From Sulfurimonas sp. (lineage in GTDB: Bacteria > Campylobacterota > Campylobacteria > Campylobacterales > Sulfurimonadaceae): a DNA stretch of 64,000 nucleotides. The notes beneath the pieces were generated by a model. That model was not told the origin of the DNA, did not search any database, and worked only from the letters and a program-made list of their open reading frames with translations. The translations under genes and the position numbers were made by a program. The stretch is from contig JAQTWZ010000006.1 of the NCBI GenBank assembly GCA_028689055.1, forward strand, positions 1-64,000, written 5' to 3'. This document shows, piece after piece, positions 12,166 through 21,137 of the stretch; position 1 is the stretch's first letter; every line of letters begins with the position of its first letter.

Positions 12166-12189
12166 CATTCTCGCCTAGATGCGAGAATG
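12166..12189 (-). terminator. Stem-loop terminator after the RND operon (unit 1)
   Basis: Perfect 9-bp stem cattctcgc-ctagat-gcgagaatg just downstream of the RND stop on the minus strand. Confidence 0.65.
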
Positions 12190-12199
12190 GGGGAGGAAT

Positions 12200-13912
12200 T
12201 TATGGTTCGAAAATAGATACTGCTTTTTTCTCGTGGAAATGAAAGTGTTTTTCTAAGTCTGCGTTATAAAGCAAAACCGGAACGATAACAAGTGAAGCGA
12301 TAACAGCCGCAATGGTACCAAATATGAGAGAGACTCCAAGACCGCCAAATACTGCGTCTCCGGCTAGAAGGGTAGAAGCTAGGATAATGGCAGCAGCAGT
12401 TAAGAAGATTGGTTTAGCGCGTGTGGATGTAGCAAAGGCAATGGCTTCGGCTTTGTGCATACCTTTTTCGTGCATGAGCGACTTTGTAAAGTCTATCAGT
12501 AGAAGAGAATTACGTGAACTTATCCCGATAAGAGCGATAAATCCGATAAGAGAAGTTGCTGTTAGGAAAAAAGTATCATGTGTGAAAAGATCCATAATCC
12601 AGTGCCCAACGATAACCCCTATGATAGAGAGGAACGAACCAAGCAAAATGATACCGCTAAGTGTGTAGCTTTTGTAGTAGATAACCATAAGCAAAAAGAT
12701 AAGTACGAGTGCCGCTATAAACGCAGCTCCAAGTTCCACGAAGGTGTCGAGCGTGACTTCCATCTCACCATCCCAGATAAGTTTATAAATAGCTCCGCTT
12801 TGTTTATCTGTAAGCTCAAGGTTGAAAAGACCTATTTTTTCAATCTTATAAGTATCAGAAAAAGTATCTAAGATAATGTTTCTTGCTTCCATTAAAGGAT
12901 AGACTTGTGAAACCATATCCGTCTCAGCCATGACATTTGTCATCTGGTGCAGGTTTTTGTTCATGATCATAGGATTGGATTTTTTTGGTACAACGCTAAC
13001 AAGTTCTGTAATAGGAATCATCATTCCCATACTATTCATCAGTTTTAAAGATGCTAGTTTATATTTGACTGCGTTTATGTCTTTGGAGGTAAATTGTTTG
13101 GACTCTTGACTCAAAGAGAGATGTATAGGAATCTGATCATTATATTTATCTGAGTTTTTTACAGCAATCTGCATTCCTTCAAACGCAAGATAGAGGATGT
13201 CATTGAGTTGTTTGATAGAAACTCCGGAGAGAGAAACTTTTGTCGTGTCAACTTTAATTTCGTAGCTATCATAGATATAATCTTGCATGATATCAACATC
13301 TACTAAACCTTTTGTATTTTCAAATACATCGGCTACTCTGTTGGAGAGTGCACGGATTCCATCTGCATTTTCTCCATAAACTTCAGCGACAATAGCTGCC
13401 ATAACAGGAGGTCCTGCAGGTGGTTCGACAAAAGAGATTGAAGTGTTTTTATGGATGGCGGTACAGCTTTGCAAAATAAGCGGTCGCATTCTTTGAACCA
13501 TAAAATAAGAAGGCTCTTCTCTATCGTGTTTTTTTGTAAGGTTGAGGACTATTTCTGCAACATTTTCTGAGTTTTTGAAGTGAGAGCCTTTGATAAGCCC
13601 AGCAAAATCAAGGGGAGAGCCCATACCTAAAAAAACTTCCGTATCAAGAACTTCACTCTCTTTTTGTACAAATCCTACGACACAATCGCTTACTTCTTTC
13701 GTTTGAGAGATAGAGCTCCCCTCTGGAAGATCTATATAAATAGTAAAAGTGTCATTATTTTTTCCCGGAAGCATTTTTGCCAAAACCATCTTTGTAGGTG
13801 CAATCATCATAATAGAGAGGATAAACGCAAGTAAAGTACCAAGGAGAATCAATTTTCTTTGTGTAGCACTTTGAATACCTGACAATACTGCGTTTTCAAA
13901 TTTTTTAAACAT
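12200..13912 (-). CDS. RND efflux permease, C-terminal half (unit 1 copy)
   Basis: 570 aa; starts just before a TM segment, contains periplasmic-loop-like sequence and a terminal TM block (IGISSRNSLLLIDF...IFLTAAAIILAS); AcrB/MexF-type. Confidence 0.85.
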   Translation of the reverse strand: MFKKFENAVLSGIQSATQRKLILLGTLLAFILSIMMIAPTKMVLAKMLPGKNNDTFTIYIDLPEGSSISQTKEVSDCVVGFVQKESEVLDTEVFLGMGSPLDFAGLIKGSHFKNSENVAEIVLNLTKKHDREEPSYFMVQRMRPLILQSCTAIHKNTSISFVEPPAGPPVMAAIVAEVYGENADGIRALSNRVADVFENTKGLVDVDIMQDYIYDSYEIKVDTTKVSLSGVSIKQLNDILYLAFEGMQIAVKNSDKYNDQIPIHLSLSQESKQFTSKDINAVKYKLASLKLMNSMGMMIPITELVSVVPKKSNPMIMNKNLHQMTNVMAETDMVSQVYPLMEARNIILDTFSDTYKIEKIGLFNLELTDKQSGAIYKLIWDGEMEVTLDTFVELGAAFIAALVLIFLLMVIYYKSYTLSGIILLGSFLSIIGVIVGHWIMDLFTHDTFFLTATSLIGFIALIGISSRNSLLLIDFTKSLMHEKGMHKAEAIAFATSTRAKPIFLTAAAIILASTLLAGDAVFGGLGVSLIFGTIAAVIASLVIVPVLLYNADLEKHFHFHEKKAVSIFEP

Positions 13913-15522
13913 TAATGGTCTCCTTTTTCATTGTGATCTGGTTTTTTGAGCATTCTTACTGCGAGATACGGTGTAAATATATACGCTACAAAAAGTGAAG
14001 CGATAAGAGCTACAGGGACATTTGCAGGGATTGGTTTCATAAACTGCCCCATCATTTGTCCTACAAACGCCATAGGTACCATCGTCATGATGATAGCAAG
14101 TGTGGCTATATTTGTCGGCGGTCCTATTTCATCAGTTGCTTTTATCATCAGTTCATCAGGTGTTTCATGGATTGATTCGATGGAGTGATAGTGTCTGTGA
14201 ATGTTCTCAATAACAATAATAGCCGCATCAACGAGAAGCCCGAGTGAGAGTAAAAACGCAAAGAGGGTAATTCTATTGATAGTTTGTCCCGTGAGATAAG
14301 CGATAAAAAGGGTGATAGCCAAGATAGCCGGAACTGTAAAAGTGACGATAAGAGATTCTCTCCATCCAAGCACAAGAACAAGCAAAATTGCAATGATTAC
14401 GATAGATAAAAGTAGGTGAAATACAAGTTCGTTGACCGCTTCATTGGCTCTTTCTCCATCATTTCTAGTGATGACATAACTGATGCCGTTTTGTGCTAAA
14501 AACTCTTTGTAAATCTCTAGCTCTTTTTTCACCGCATCAGCAATGAGAACCGCGTTTGTACCTTGAAGTTTTGAGACGGTAAGCGTTACCTGCTCTTTCA
14601 TCGGAGTAAATTTGCCTGTTTCATCTTTGACACTAATAGTCGCTGATTTGAAGTTTTGTATATCATAAGAATCATCTATTTTCGCCACTTGCGAGAGATG
14701 GATAGGTGAGCCCATATATTGTGCGACGATGATATTGCCAATATCTTTAGAAGATTCTATTGCGTTTTCTACGCCCAACATCACGATAGTATTCTCTTTG
14801 CTTGTATTTTTTATAGCAGGAACACTGTATGCGAGTGATTGTACGGCTTGCGTTATTTGTCCCATTGAGAGGTTATAAGCTGAGAGTTTGTTCAAATCTA
14901 CTTCAATATTAAATTGGTGTTTATGTCCGCCTTTGAGTTGTGTGACGGCGACGTTATCAAGTCCGTTGATATGATGCTGGATTTTTTTGACTCTATCATA
15001 AAGTTCTGTGGTGCTCATGTCTTGAGTTTTTGAGAAAAACGCTACGGAAACTATAGGGATATCGATGTCTATATCCAAAGGTTTGATGATAGGATTCATT
15101 GCTCCTGCAGGAAGAATATCTAAGTTTTGCATGATTTTGTCATACACTTTTAGGTTTGAATCTTCTTTTTTTTCACCGATGTAAAACGCAGCCGTGATGA
15201 TGCCGACATTGTCCATAGCGCGGCCATAGATATGTTCAACACCTTTGACTTCTTTCATCTTGCGCTCAAGCGGTTGTACGATAACTTTTTGTATCTCAGC
15301 GGCACTTGCACCCGGAAGAGCTACGATAACAGTCGAACCGCTGACAACCATTTGCGGATTTTCTTCACGTGGCATCACCATCAGTGCTAGATATCCGATA
15401 GAGAGTAAAAATATACCCAGAACGATTGTAAGCGGATTTCTTAAAAATGTCTTCGCCAATTTACCGGCATAATCTGTTGGTACATAAGGTTTGGTATGTT
15501 TCATAGTCTCCACCTTAGTCAA
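13912..15522 (-). CDS. RND efflux permease, N-terminal half (unit 1 copy)
   Basis: 536 aa; NPLTIVLGIFLLSIGYLALMVMPREENPQ...LLSLGLLVDAAIIVIENIHRHY; stop overlaps the next ORF start (TAATG). Confidence 0.88.
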   Translation of the reverse strand: MTKVETMKHTKPYVPTDYAGKLAKTFLRNPLTIVLGIFLLSIGYLALMVMPREENPQMVVSGSTVIVALPGASAAEIQKVIVQPLERKMKEVKGVEHIYGRAMDNVGIITAAFYIGEKKEDSNLKVYDKIMQNLDILPAGAMNPIIKPLDIDIDIPIVSVAFFSKTQDMSTTELYDRVKKIQHHINGLDNVAVTQLKGGHKHQFNIEVDLNKLSAYNLSMGQITQAVQSLAYSVPAIKNTSKENTIVMLGVENAIESSKDIGNIIVAQYMGSPIHLSQVAKIDDSYDIQNFKSATISVKDETGKFTPMKEQVTLTVSKLQGTNAVLIADAVKKELEIYKEFLAQNGISYVITRNDGERANEAVNELVFHLLLSIVIIAILLVLVLGWRESLIVTFTVPAILAITLFIAYLTGQTINRITLFAFLLSLGLLVDAAIIVIENIHRHYHSIESIHETPDELMIKATDEIGPPTNIATLAIIMTMVPMAFVGQMMGQFMKPIPANVPVALIASLFVAYIFTPYLAVRMLKKPDHNEKGDH

Positions 15523-16303
15523 TGTCTATAGTTGCATACATGCCAGGATAAACAGCGTTATTTGTGTTTTTGAAAGATATTTTTATCTTAAATGTATGTG
15601 TCATCGGATTGGAGCTTGGGATAATCGCACTCACTGTTCCTATGCTTGTGATACCCAAAGATGGAATGTTGATTTTGACTTTTTTCCCAAGTTGTACAAG
15701 TGCAAGATTGTCCTCTGCGATTTCTGCAGATATTTTGAGATTACTCAAATCAGACAAAACAATCGCAGGCATTCCCGGCATAGCCATCTCTCCGACTTTG
15801 ATATTTTTGGAGATGACGACACCGTCATTTGGAGCTTGTACATTGAGGTAACGGTATTGATTTTTTACTTCAGCGAGTTGCGCTTTTGCCTGTTCTACTT
15901 GTTTGGCTGCGATGATAATCATATCGGCAAGATTTCTCTCTGCGAGCTCAAGATTTTCTACTTCGTATTTTGAGACCATATCTTTTTCCAGAAGTCTTTT
16001 GTGACGCTCAAGATTGAGTTTAATATTTGTGTATTGGTTTTGGTACATCTGCAGGCTCAGTTGCGCCTGAGAGATACCAAGCTGTACCTGCGTCATAGCA
16101 GAATCTATCTCTTTGGAATCAATCGTATATAAAAGCGCGTCTTTTTTGACATAATCGCCTTCAGAAACAGCGACTTGTGTCACAAATCCCATAAAACGGC
16201 TTGTTATCATTTTTTGGTTATCAGAAATGACACCTCCTGAGAGTGTTAATGTCTCTGCTAAAAGTGAAGCGCCAAGGGCTGCCAAAAGTAAAATTTTTCT
16301 CAT
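15515..16303 (-). CDS. RND membrane-fusion (periplasmic adaptor) protein (unit 1 copy)
   Basis: SGGVISDNQKMITSRFMGFVTQVAVSEGDYVKKDALLYTIDSKEI...VQAPNDGVVISKNIKVGEMAMPG; HlyD/AcrA-like lipoyl motifs. Confidence 0.88.
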   Translation of the reverse strand: MRKILLLAALGASLLAETLTLSGGVISDNQKMITSRFMGFVTQVAVSEGDYVKKDALLYTIDSKEIDSAMTQVQLGISQAQLSLQMYQNQYTNIKLNLERHKRLLEKDMVSKYEVENLELAERNLADMIIIAAKQVEQAKAQLAEVKNQYRYLNVQAPNDGVVISKNIKVGEMAMPGMPAIVLSDLSNLKISAEIAEDNLALVQLGKKVKINIPSLGITSIGTVSAIIPSSNPMTHTFKIKISFKNTNNAVYPGMYATIDID

Positions 16304-16833
16304 TTGTTTTCTCCGTTTGCTAATTTTTCAAGTGCAAAAATTCTTTCATTTTTTTTGTTTTTCGTCATTTGTAACTGCAGTATCTTTTGAATCTGCTCTG
16401 ATTGTTTGATGATAACATCGCTCATGGAAGAGAGTTTTTCTCTGTATCTTCCTTCATAGTTTTTATAGATTTCATCTGCGAGTGTCAGCTCTTGTTCGAG
16501 AAAAGAGATCTCTTCATCAAAAGATGTGATTTCAGTTCGGATTTTCTCGACTTGCAAAGCTATGCCTTGACGGGCAAGTTCTAGCTGCGTTTTCGTTTTA
16601 AGTTTTTCTACTTGGGATTTTTCCAGTTGTGCATTATCCGCACCACCGTGGAAAATATTCCATGAGGCTCTTGCACCGATGGTATAAGCTCTATGGTCGA
16701 TAGCGTCACCTAAAAAAGTGTCATCAGCAGTTGAAGCTTCTGCAAAAGCACCTACAGTAGGGTAAAACGCAGCTTTTGAAACATCTAGCATATTCTCTTG
16801 TATCGCAAGACCTGTATTTGCTTTTTTGAGATC
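16300..16833 (-). pseudogene. TolC-like outer-membrane factor, 3' fragment (5' part lost at duplication junction)
   Basis: DLKKANTGLAIQENMLDVSKAAFYPTVGAFAEAS... matches the C-terminal half of the intact 23525..24889 ORF, then switches to antisense serA at 16834 (ORF track 16300..17052). Confidence 0.9.
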
Positions 16834-17832
16834 TTGGCATGTGATATCATTACGATTCATACACCTAAAAATCAAGAGACTATCGGAATGATTGATGCAC
16901 AAGAGATTGCAAAAATGAAAGACGGTGTTGTTCTTATCAACTGTGCGCGAGGTGGTCTTTATAATGAAGAAGCGCTTTATAATGGTTTGACGTCTGGAAA
17001 AATCCGCTTTGCAGGTATTGATGTATTTAACAAAGAGCCGGCAACAGATCATCCTCTCCTTGATCTTGATAACGTCACAGTTTCACCACACTTAGGTGCA
17101 AACACATTTGAGTCACAGTACAATATCGGTACAGAAGCAGCGCAAAACGCAATTGAAGCAGCAAAAGGTATCTCATTCGCTCATGCAATGAATTTACCTA
17201 TTGATGAGAGTAAAATACCTTCATATGTAAAACCATTTTTAGAGATGGGACAAAAGATAGGTTTCCTTGCATCTCAAATGAATAAATCACAAATCATTGC
17301 TATCAAAGTAAGCGGGCAGGGTGATATCTCAAACTATGTTGAATCACTTTCTACTTTTGTAGCTGTTGGTGCTATGAGCCAAAACAGCGGTGATACTATC
17401 AACTATGTAAACGCAGAGTTTGTTGCAAAAGAAAAAGGGATCAAGATAGAGTCTGAAGCTTTGGCTGATTCATCTGTATTTAAAAATCTTATCACTGTGA
17501 AACTTACTACGGCTGAAGGAACAACATCCATCAGCGCTACCATTTTTGATGATGGTGTGAAACGTATGGTTGCCATTGATGGTTTTGATATAGAAGTAGC
17601 ACTCAAAGGCGATATGATCATGTTTAAAAACAGTGATGTACCGGGTGTTATCGGAAGTATTGGAACTACACTTGGCAAAAACAATGTAAATATTGCCGAC
17701 TTCTCTTTGGCTCGTAACAATAAAGCTCAAGCACTTGCTATCATTTTAGTTGATAGCCCGGTAGATGAAAAAACACTCAGCGAACTTGAGTCACTTGAAG
17801 CGTGTATCAGCGTAAACTACGTACGTCTGTAA
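16834..17832 (+). pseudogene. serA 3' fragment at the duplication junction
   Basis: LACDIITIHTPKNQETIGMIDAQEI... identical to the C-terminal portion of serA; the upstream part (MYRKTCICFFEI) is antisense tolC (ORF track 16798..17832). Confidence 0.9.
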
Positions 17833-17849
17833 GTCAAACTTTCAAATTT

Positions 17850-17880
17850 TTTTACATCAAACACTTGGTTTGATGTAAAA
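17850..17880. terminator. Bidirectional intrinsic terminator (unit 2 copy)
   Basis: Copy of 10625..10655 at +7225. Confidence 0.8.
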
Positions 17881-17888
17881 CTTCTTTA

Positions 17889-19286
17889 TTATTCCCCACC
17901 TTTCCTTTGAGTCGAAAATTTATACACGAACTGAAAAAATAGTTTTGTCGCATCATTTTGTGCGATATTGTTTTTTGTAATAAAATCACCTGCATCAAGA
18001 TACGTTCCTATTACAGTAAAACTTAAATTATCTGTGGCCGTATATTTGAGTGTAAGGTCGTATTCATTTCCTATTTCTGTATAGCTGTTTCCAGGATTGT
18101 TTTTATAGCCAAAGGTGTACCAGCTGTCTGTTGGTTCTGCAAGACTAAAGTTATGAAACGCAGCCTTTAGTGAAAGTTTTTTTGTAGGATTCATCCAATA
18201 CATCGCTTGATAATCACGCATGTTAGACCAGATCATAATATCCATTCGTCCGTAGTTCGGACCTGTTTTACTTCCAAATGGCGTTTCAAATGTTCCTTTC
18301 GTGGTATCGTTTGGATTTGTATCTCCTGAGGCATAGAGTGTCCCTAGAGTAAAGTGCGTTTTGTATGTATCATCAAAATAGTAGCCTGCTTTTGCAACAT
18401 AAGCGTAAGCATCGATATCTTTTTCTCCATATCTACCCGTAGCTTTGATATATGTGGCATCATAGATAAAACCAATACTTTCATCATAAGTACGTGCTCC
18501 CGCGTAATAGGCTTTTTCATAAGGCTTTACTTCATGAAAGAGACCATTTCTCCATGCGGCAAACGGTTCGATTTTGAAAGCATCTTTTTCATAGTGGCTA
18601 TAGATTCCAGCACCTTGATAAACGTGTTTTTCGACGATACTAAAATCATCAGGAGCAATAGTTCTTGTCTGTCCATACCAAACATCAATGAAGTTTTTAT
18701 CTACAGCATAGGAGAGATGCGCAGCATCCCAAAAAAATCCTATTGTATTTCCCCATGCACCGGGAGCAAATATTCTTCTGTCCCCGTATTCAAGATTTAA
18801 TCTTCCAAGGGAAAAAGTTAGCCCTGATGTAAGAAAGTTGTATTTGCGTATATAGGTTTCATGAAGCTCATGATGATCATCATAATAACTTGCACCATAT
18901 TCATCCGCTGTACCTTTGTTCGCCAGAAAATCATCTGCTTGCAAAGAAGAGTCCCATGAGCGAGAGTCATACATATAGGCTTTTATCTCCCAATTCATAG
19001 CCGGCAGATAGGTGAAACCTGCAAGTATCTGATGGAGATAAAGTGTATCGTTTGAGACACCTTTAACATTGCCTTTTGCGTCTATTGCCGCATCACCGTA
19101 GGTGAGTTTGTTTACCCCATCGTAGCTATCTATGCGACCTCGATAATAACCATTAAAAACTAACGTCTCTTTTTCTTTTACAACCGAATCTGGAGTCTGA
19201 GCGTATGTGTTGTGCGTGAAAGCTAGCATGAGCAGTAAGAGTTTTGAGTAGTTTGTGATACTACTCACCCCAATATTTTTACGCAT
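17889..19286 (-). CDS. Outer-membrane porin-like protein (unit 2 copy)
   Basis: Translation identical to unit 1 copy. Confidence 0.75.
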   Translation of the reverse strand: MRKNIGVSSITNYSKLLLLMLAFTHNTYAQTPDSVVKEKETLVFNGYYRGRIDSYDGVNKLTYGDAAIDAKGNVKGVSNDTLYLHQILAGFTYLPAMNWEIKAYMYDSRSWDSSLQADDFLANKGTADEYGASYYDDHHELHETYIRKYNFLTSGLTFSLGRLNLEYGDRRIFAPGAWGNTIGFFWDAAHLSYAVDKNFIDVWYGQTRTIAPDDFSIVEKHVYQGAGIYSHYEKDAFKIEPFAAWRNGLFHEVKPYEKAYYAGARTYDESIGFIYDATYIKATGRYGEKDIDAYAYVAKAGYYFDDTYKTHFTLGTLYASGDTNPNDTTKGTFETPFGSKTGPNYGRMDIMIWSNMRDYQAMYWMNPTKKLSLKAAFHNFSLAEPTDSWYTFGYKNNPGNSYTEIGNEYDLTLKYTATDNLSFTVIGTYLDAGDFITKNNIAQNDATKLFFQFVYKFSTQRKGGE

Positions 19287-19390
19287 AATATTTCCTTCTT
19301 TATCGCTATATCTAAAATTATATAACGATTTATATAAAATTACAAGTGTTATACTATTAAACAATGTATCAAAAAAATAAATGCAAATTT

Positions 19391-19414
19391 CATTCTCGCC
19401 TAGATGCGAGAATG
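19391..19414 (-). terminator. Stem-loop terminator after the RND operon (unit 2 copy)
   Basis: Copy of 12166..12189 at +7225. Confidence 0.65.
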
Positions 19415-19424
19415 GGGGAGGAAT

Positions 19425-21137
19425 TTATGGTTCGAAAATAGATACTGCTTTTTTCTCGTGGAAATGAAAGTGTTTTTCTAAGTCTGCGTTATAAAGCAAA
19501 ACCGGAACGATAACAAGTGAAGCGATAACAGCCGCAATGGTACCAAATATGAGAGAGACTCCAAGACCGCCAAATACTGCGTCTCCGGCTAGAAGGGTAG
19601 AAGCTAGGATAATGGCAGCAGCAGTTAAGAAGATTGGTTTAGCGCGTGTGGATGTAGCAAAGGCAATGGCTTCGGCTTTGTGCATACCTTTTTCGTGCAT
19701 GAGCGACTTTGTAAAGTCTATCAGTAGAAGAGAATTACGTGAACTTATCCCGATAAGAGCGATAAATCCGATAAGAGAAGTTGCTGTTAGGAAAAAAGTA
19801 TCATGTGTGAAAAGATCCATAATCCAGTGCCCAACGATAACCCCTATGATAGAGAGGAACGAACCAAGCAAAATGATACCGCTAAGTGTGTAGCTTTTGT
19901 AGTAGATAACCATAAGCAAAAAGATAAGTACGAGTGCCGCTATAAACGCAGCTCCAAGTTCCACGAAGGTGTCGAGCGTGACTTCCATCTCACCATCCCA
20001 GATAAGTTTATAAATAGCTCCGCTTTGTTTATCTGTAAGCTCAAGGTTGAAAAGACCTATTTTTTCAATCTTATAAGTATCAGAAAAAGTATCTAAGATA
20101 ATGTTTCTTGCTTCCATTAAAGGATAGACTTGTGAAACCATATCCGTCTCAGCCATGACATTTGTCATCTGGTGCAGGTTTTTGTTCATGATCATAGGAT
20201 TGGATTTTTTTGGTACAACGCTAACAAGTTCTGTAATAGGAATCATCATTCCCATACTATTCATCAGTTTTAAAGATGCTAGTTTATATTTGACTGCGTT
20301 TATGTCTTTGGAGGTAAATTGTTTGGACTCTTGACTCAAAGAGAGATGTATAGGAATCTGATCATTATATTTATCTGAGTTTTTTACAGCAATCTGCATT
20401 CCTTCAAACGCAAGATAGAGGATGTCATTGAGTTGTTTGATAGAAACTCCGGAGAGAGAAACTTTTGTCGTGTCAACTTTAATTTCGTAGCTATCATAGA
20501 TATAATCTTGCATGATATCAACATCTACTAAACCTTTTGTATTTTCAAATACATCGGCTACTCTGTTGGAGAGTGCACGGATTCCATCTGCATTTTCTCC
20601 ATAAACTTCAGCGACAATAGCTGCCATAACAGGAGGTCCTGCAGGTGGTTCGACAAAAGAGATTGAAGTGTTTTTATGGATGGCGGTACAGCTTTGCAAA
20701 ATAAGCGGTCGCATTCTTTGAACCATAAAATAAGAAGGCTCTTCTCTATCGTGTTTTTTTGTAAGGTTGAGGACTATTTCTGCAACATTTTCTGAGTTTT
20801 TGAAGTGAGAGCCTTTGATAAGCCCAGCAAAATCAAGGGGAGAGCCCATACCTAAAAAAACTTCCGTATCAAGAACTTCACTCTCTTTTTGTACAAATCC
20901 TACGACACAATCGCTTACTTCTTTCGTTTGAGAGATAGAGCTCCCCTCTGGAAGATCTATATAAATAGTAAAAGTGTCATTATTTTTTCCCGGAAGCATT
21001 TTTGCCAAAACCATCTTTGTAGGTGCAATCATCATAATAGAGAGGATAAACGCAAGTAAAGTACCAAGGAGAATCAATTTTCTTTGTGTAGCACTTTGAA
21101 TACCTGACAATACTGCGTTTTCAAATTTTTTAAACAT
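19425..21137 (-). CDS. RND efflux permease, C-terminal half (unit 2 copy)
   Basis: Translation identical to 12200..13912. Confidence 0.85.
   Translation of the reverse strand: MFKKFENAVLSGIQSATQRKLILLGTLLAFILSIMMIAPTKMVLAKMLPGKNNDTFTIYIDLPEGSSISQTKEVSDCVVGFVQKESEVLDTEVFLGMGSPLDFAGLIKGSHFKNSENVAEIVLNLTKKHDREEPSYFMVQRMRPLILQSCTAIHKNTSISFVEPPAGPPVMAAIVAEVYGENADGIRALSNRVADVFENTKGLVDVDIMQDYIYDSYEIKVDTTKVSLSGVSIKQLNDILYLAFEGMQIAVKNSDKYNDQIPIHLSLSQESKQFTSKDINAVKYKLASLKLMNSMGMMIPITELVSVVPKKSNPMIMNKNLHQMTNVMAETDMVSQVYPLMEARNIILDTFSDTYKIEKIGLFNLELTDKQSGAIYKLIWDGEMEVTLDTFVELGAAFIAALVLIFLLMVIYYKSYTLSGIILLGSFLSIIGVIVGHWIMDLFTHDTFFLTATSLIGFIALIGISSRNSLLLIDFTKSLMHEKGMHKAEAIAFATSTRAKPIFLTAAAIILASTLLAGDAVFGGLGVSLIFGTIAAVIASLVIVPVLLYNADLEKHFHFHEKKAVSIFEP

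Larger units (their letters stand above)
9609..16833. repeat. Tandem direct duplication, unit 1 (7,225 bp)
   Basis: Every ORF on both strands in this interval recurs with identical translation at a constant +7225 offset; edges set by comparing serA at ~9609, the junction at 16833/16834 and tolC at 24058/24059. Confidence 0.95.

Noticed and set aside
12312-12871. Plus-strand ORFs (118 and 97 aa) opposite the RND C-half, repeated at 19537..20096
   Set aside because: Antisense shadows of a real coding sequence; they recur only because the whole region is duplicated.
15491-15973. 160-aa plus-strand ORF rich in Cys/Phe opposite the membrane-fusion gene
   Set aside because: Antisense to the MFP; no plausible domain and no independent start signals.
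16798-17832. Treating the second serA ORF as a functional paralogous dehydrogenase
   Set aside because: It lacks the N-terminal ~195 residues and begins with antisense tolC codons at the duplication junction; better explained as a fragment.
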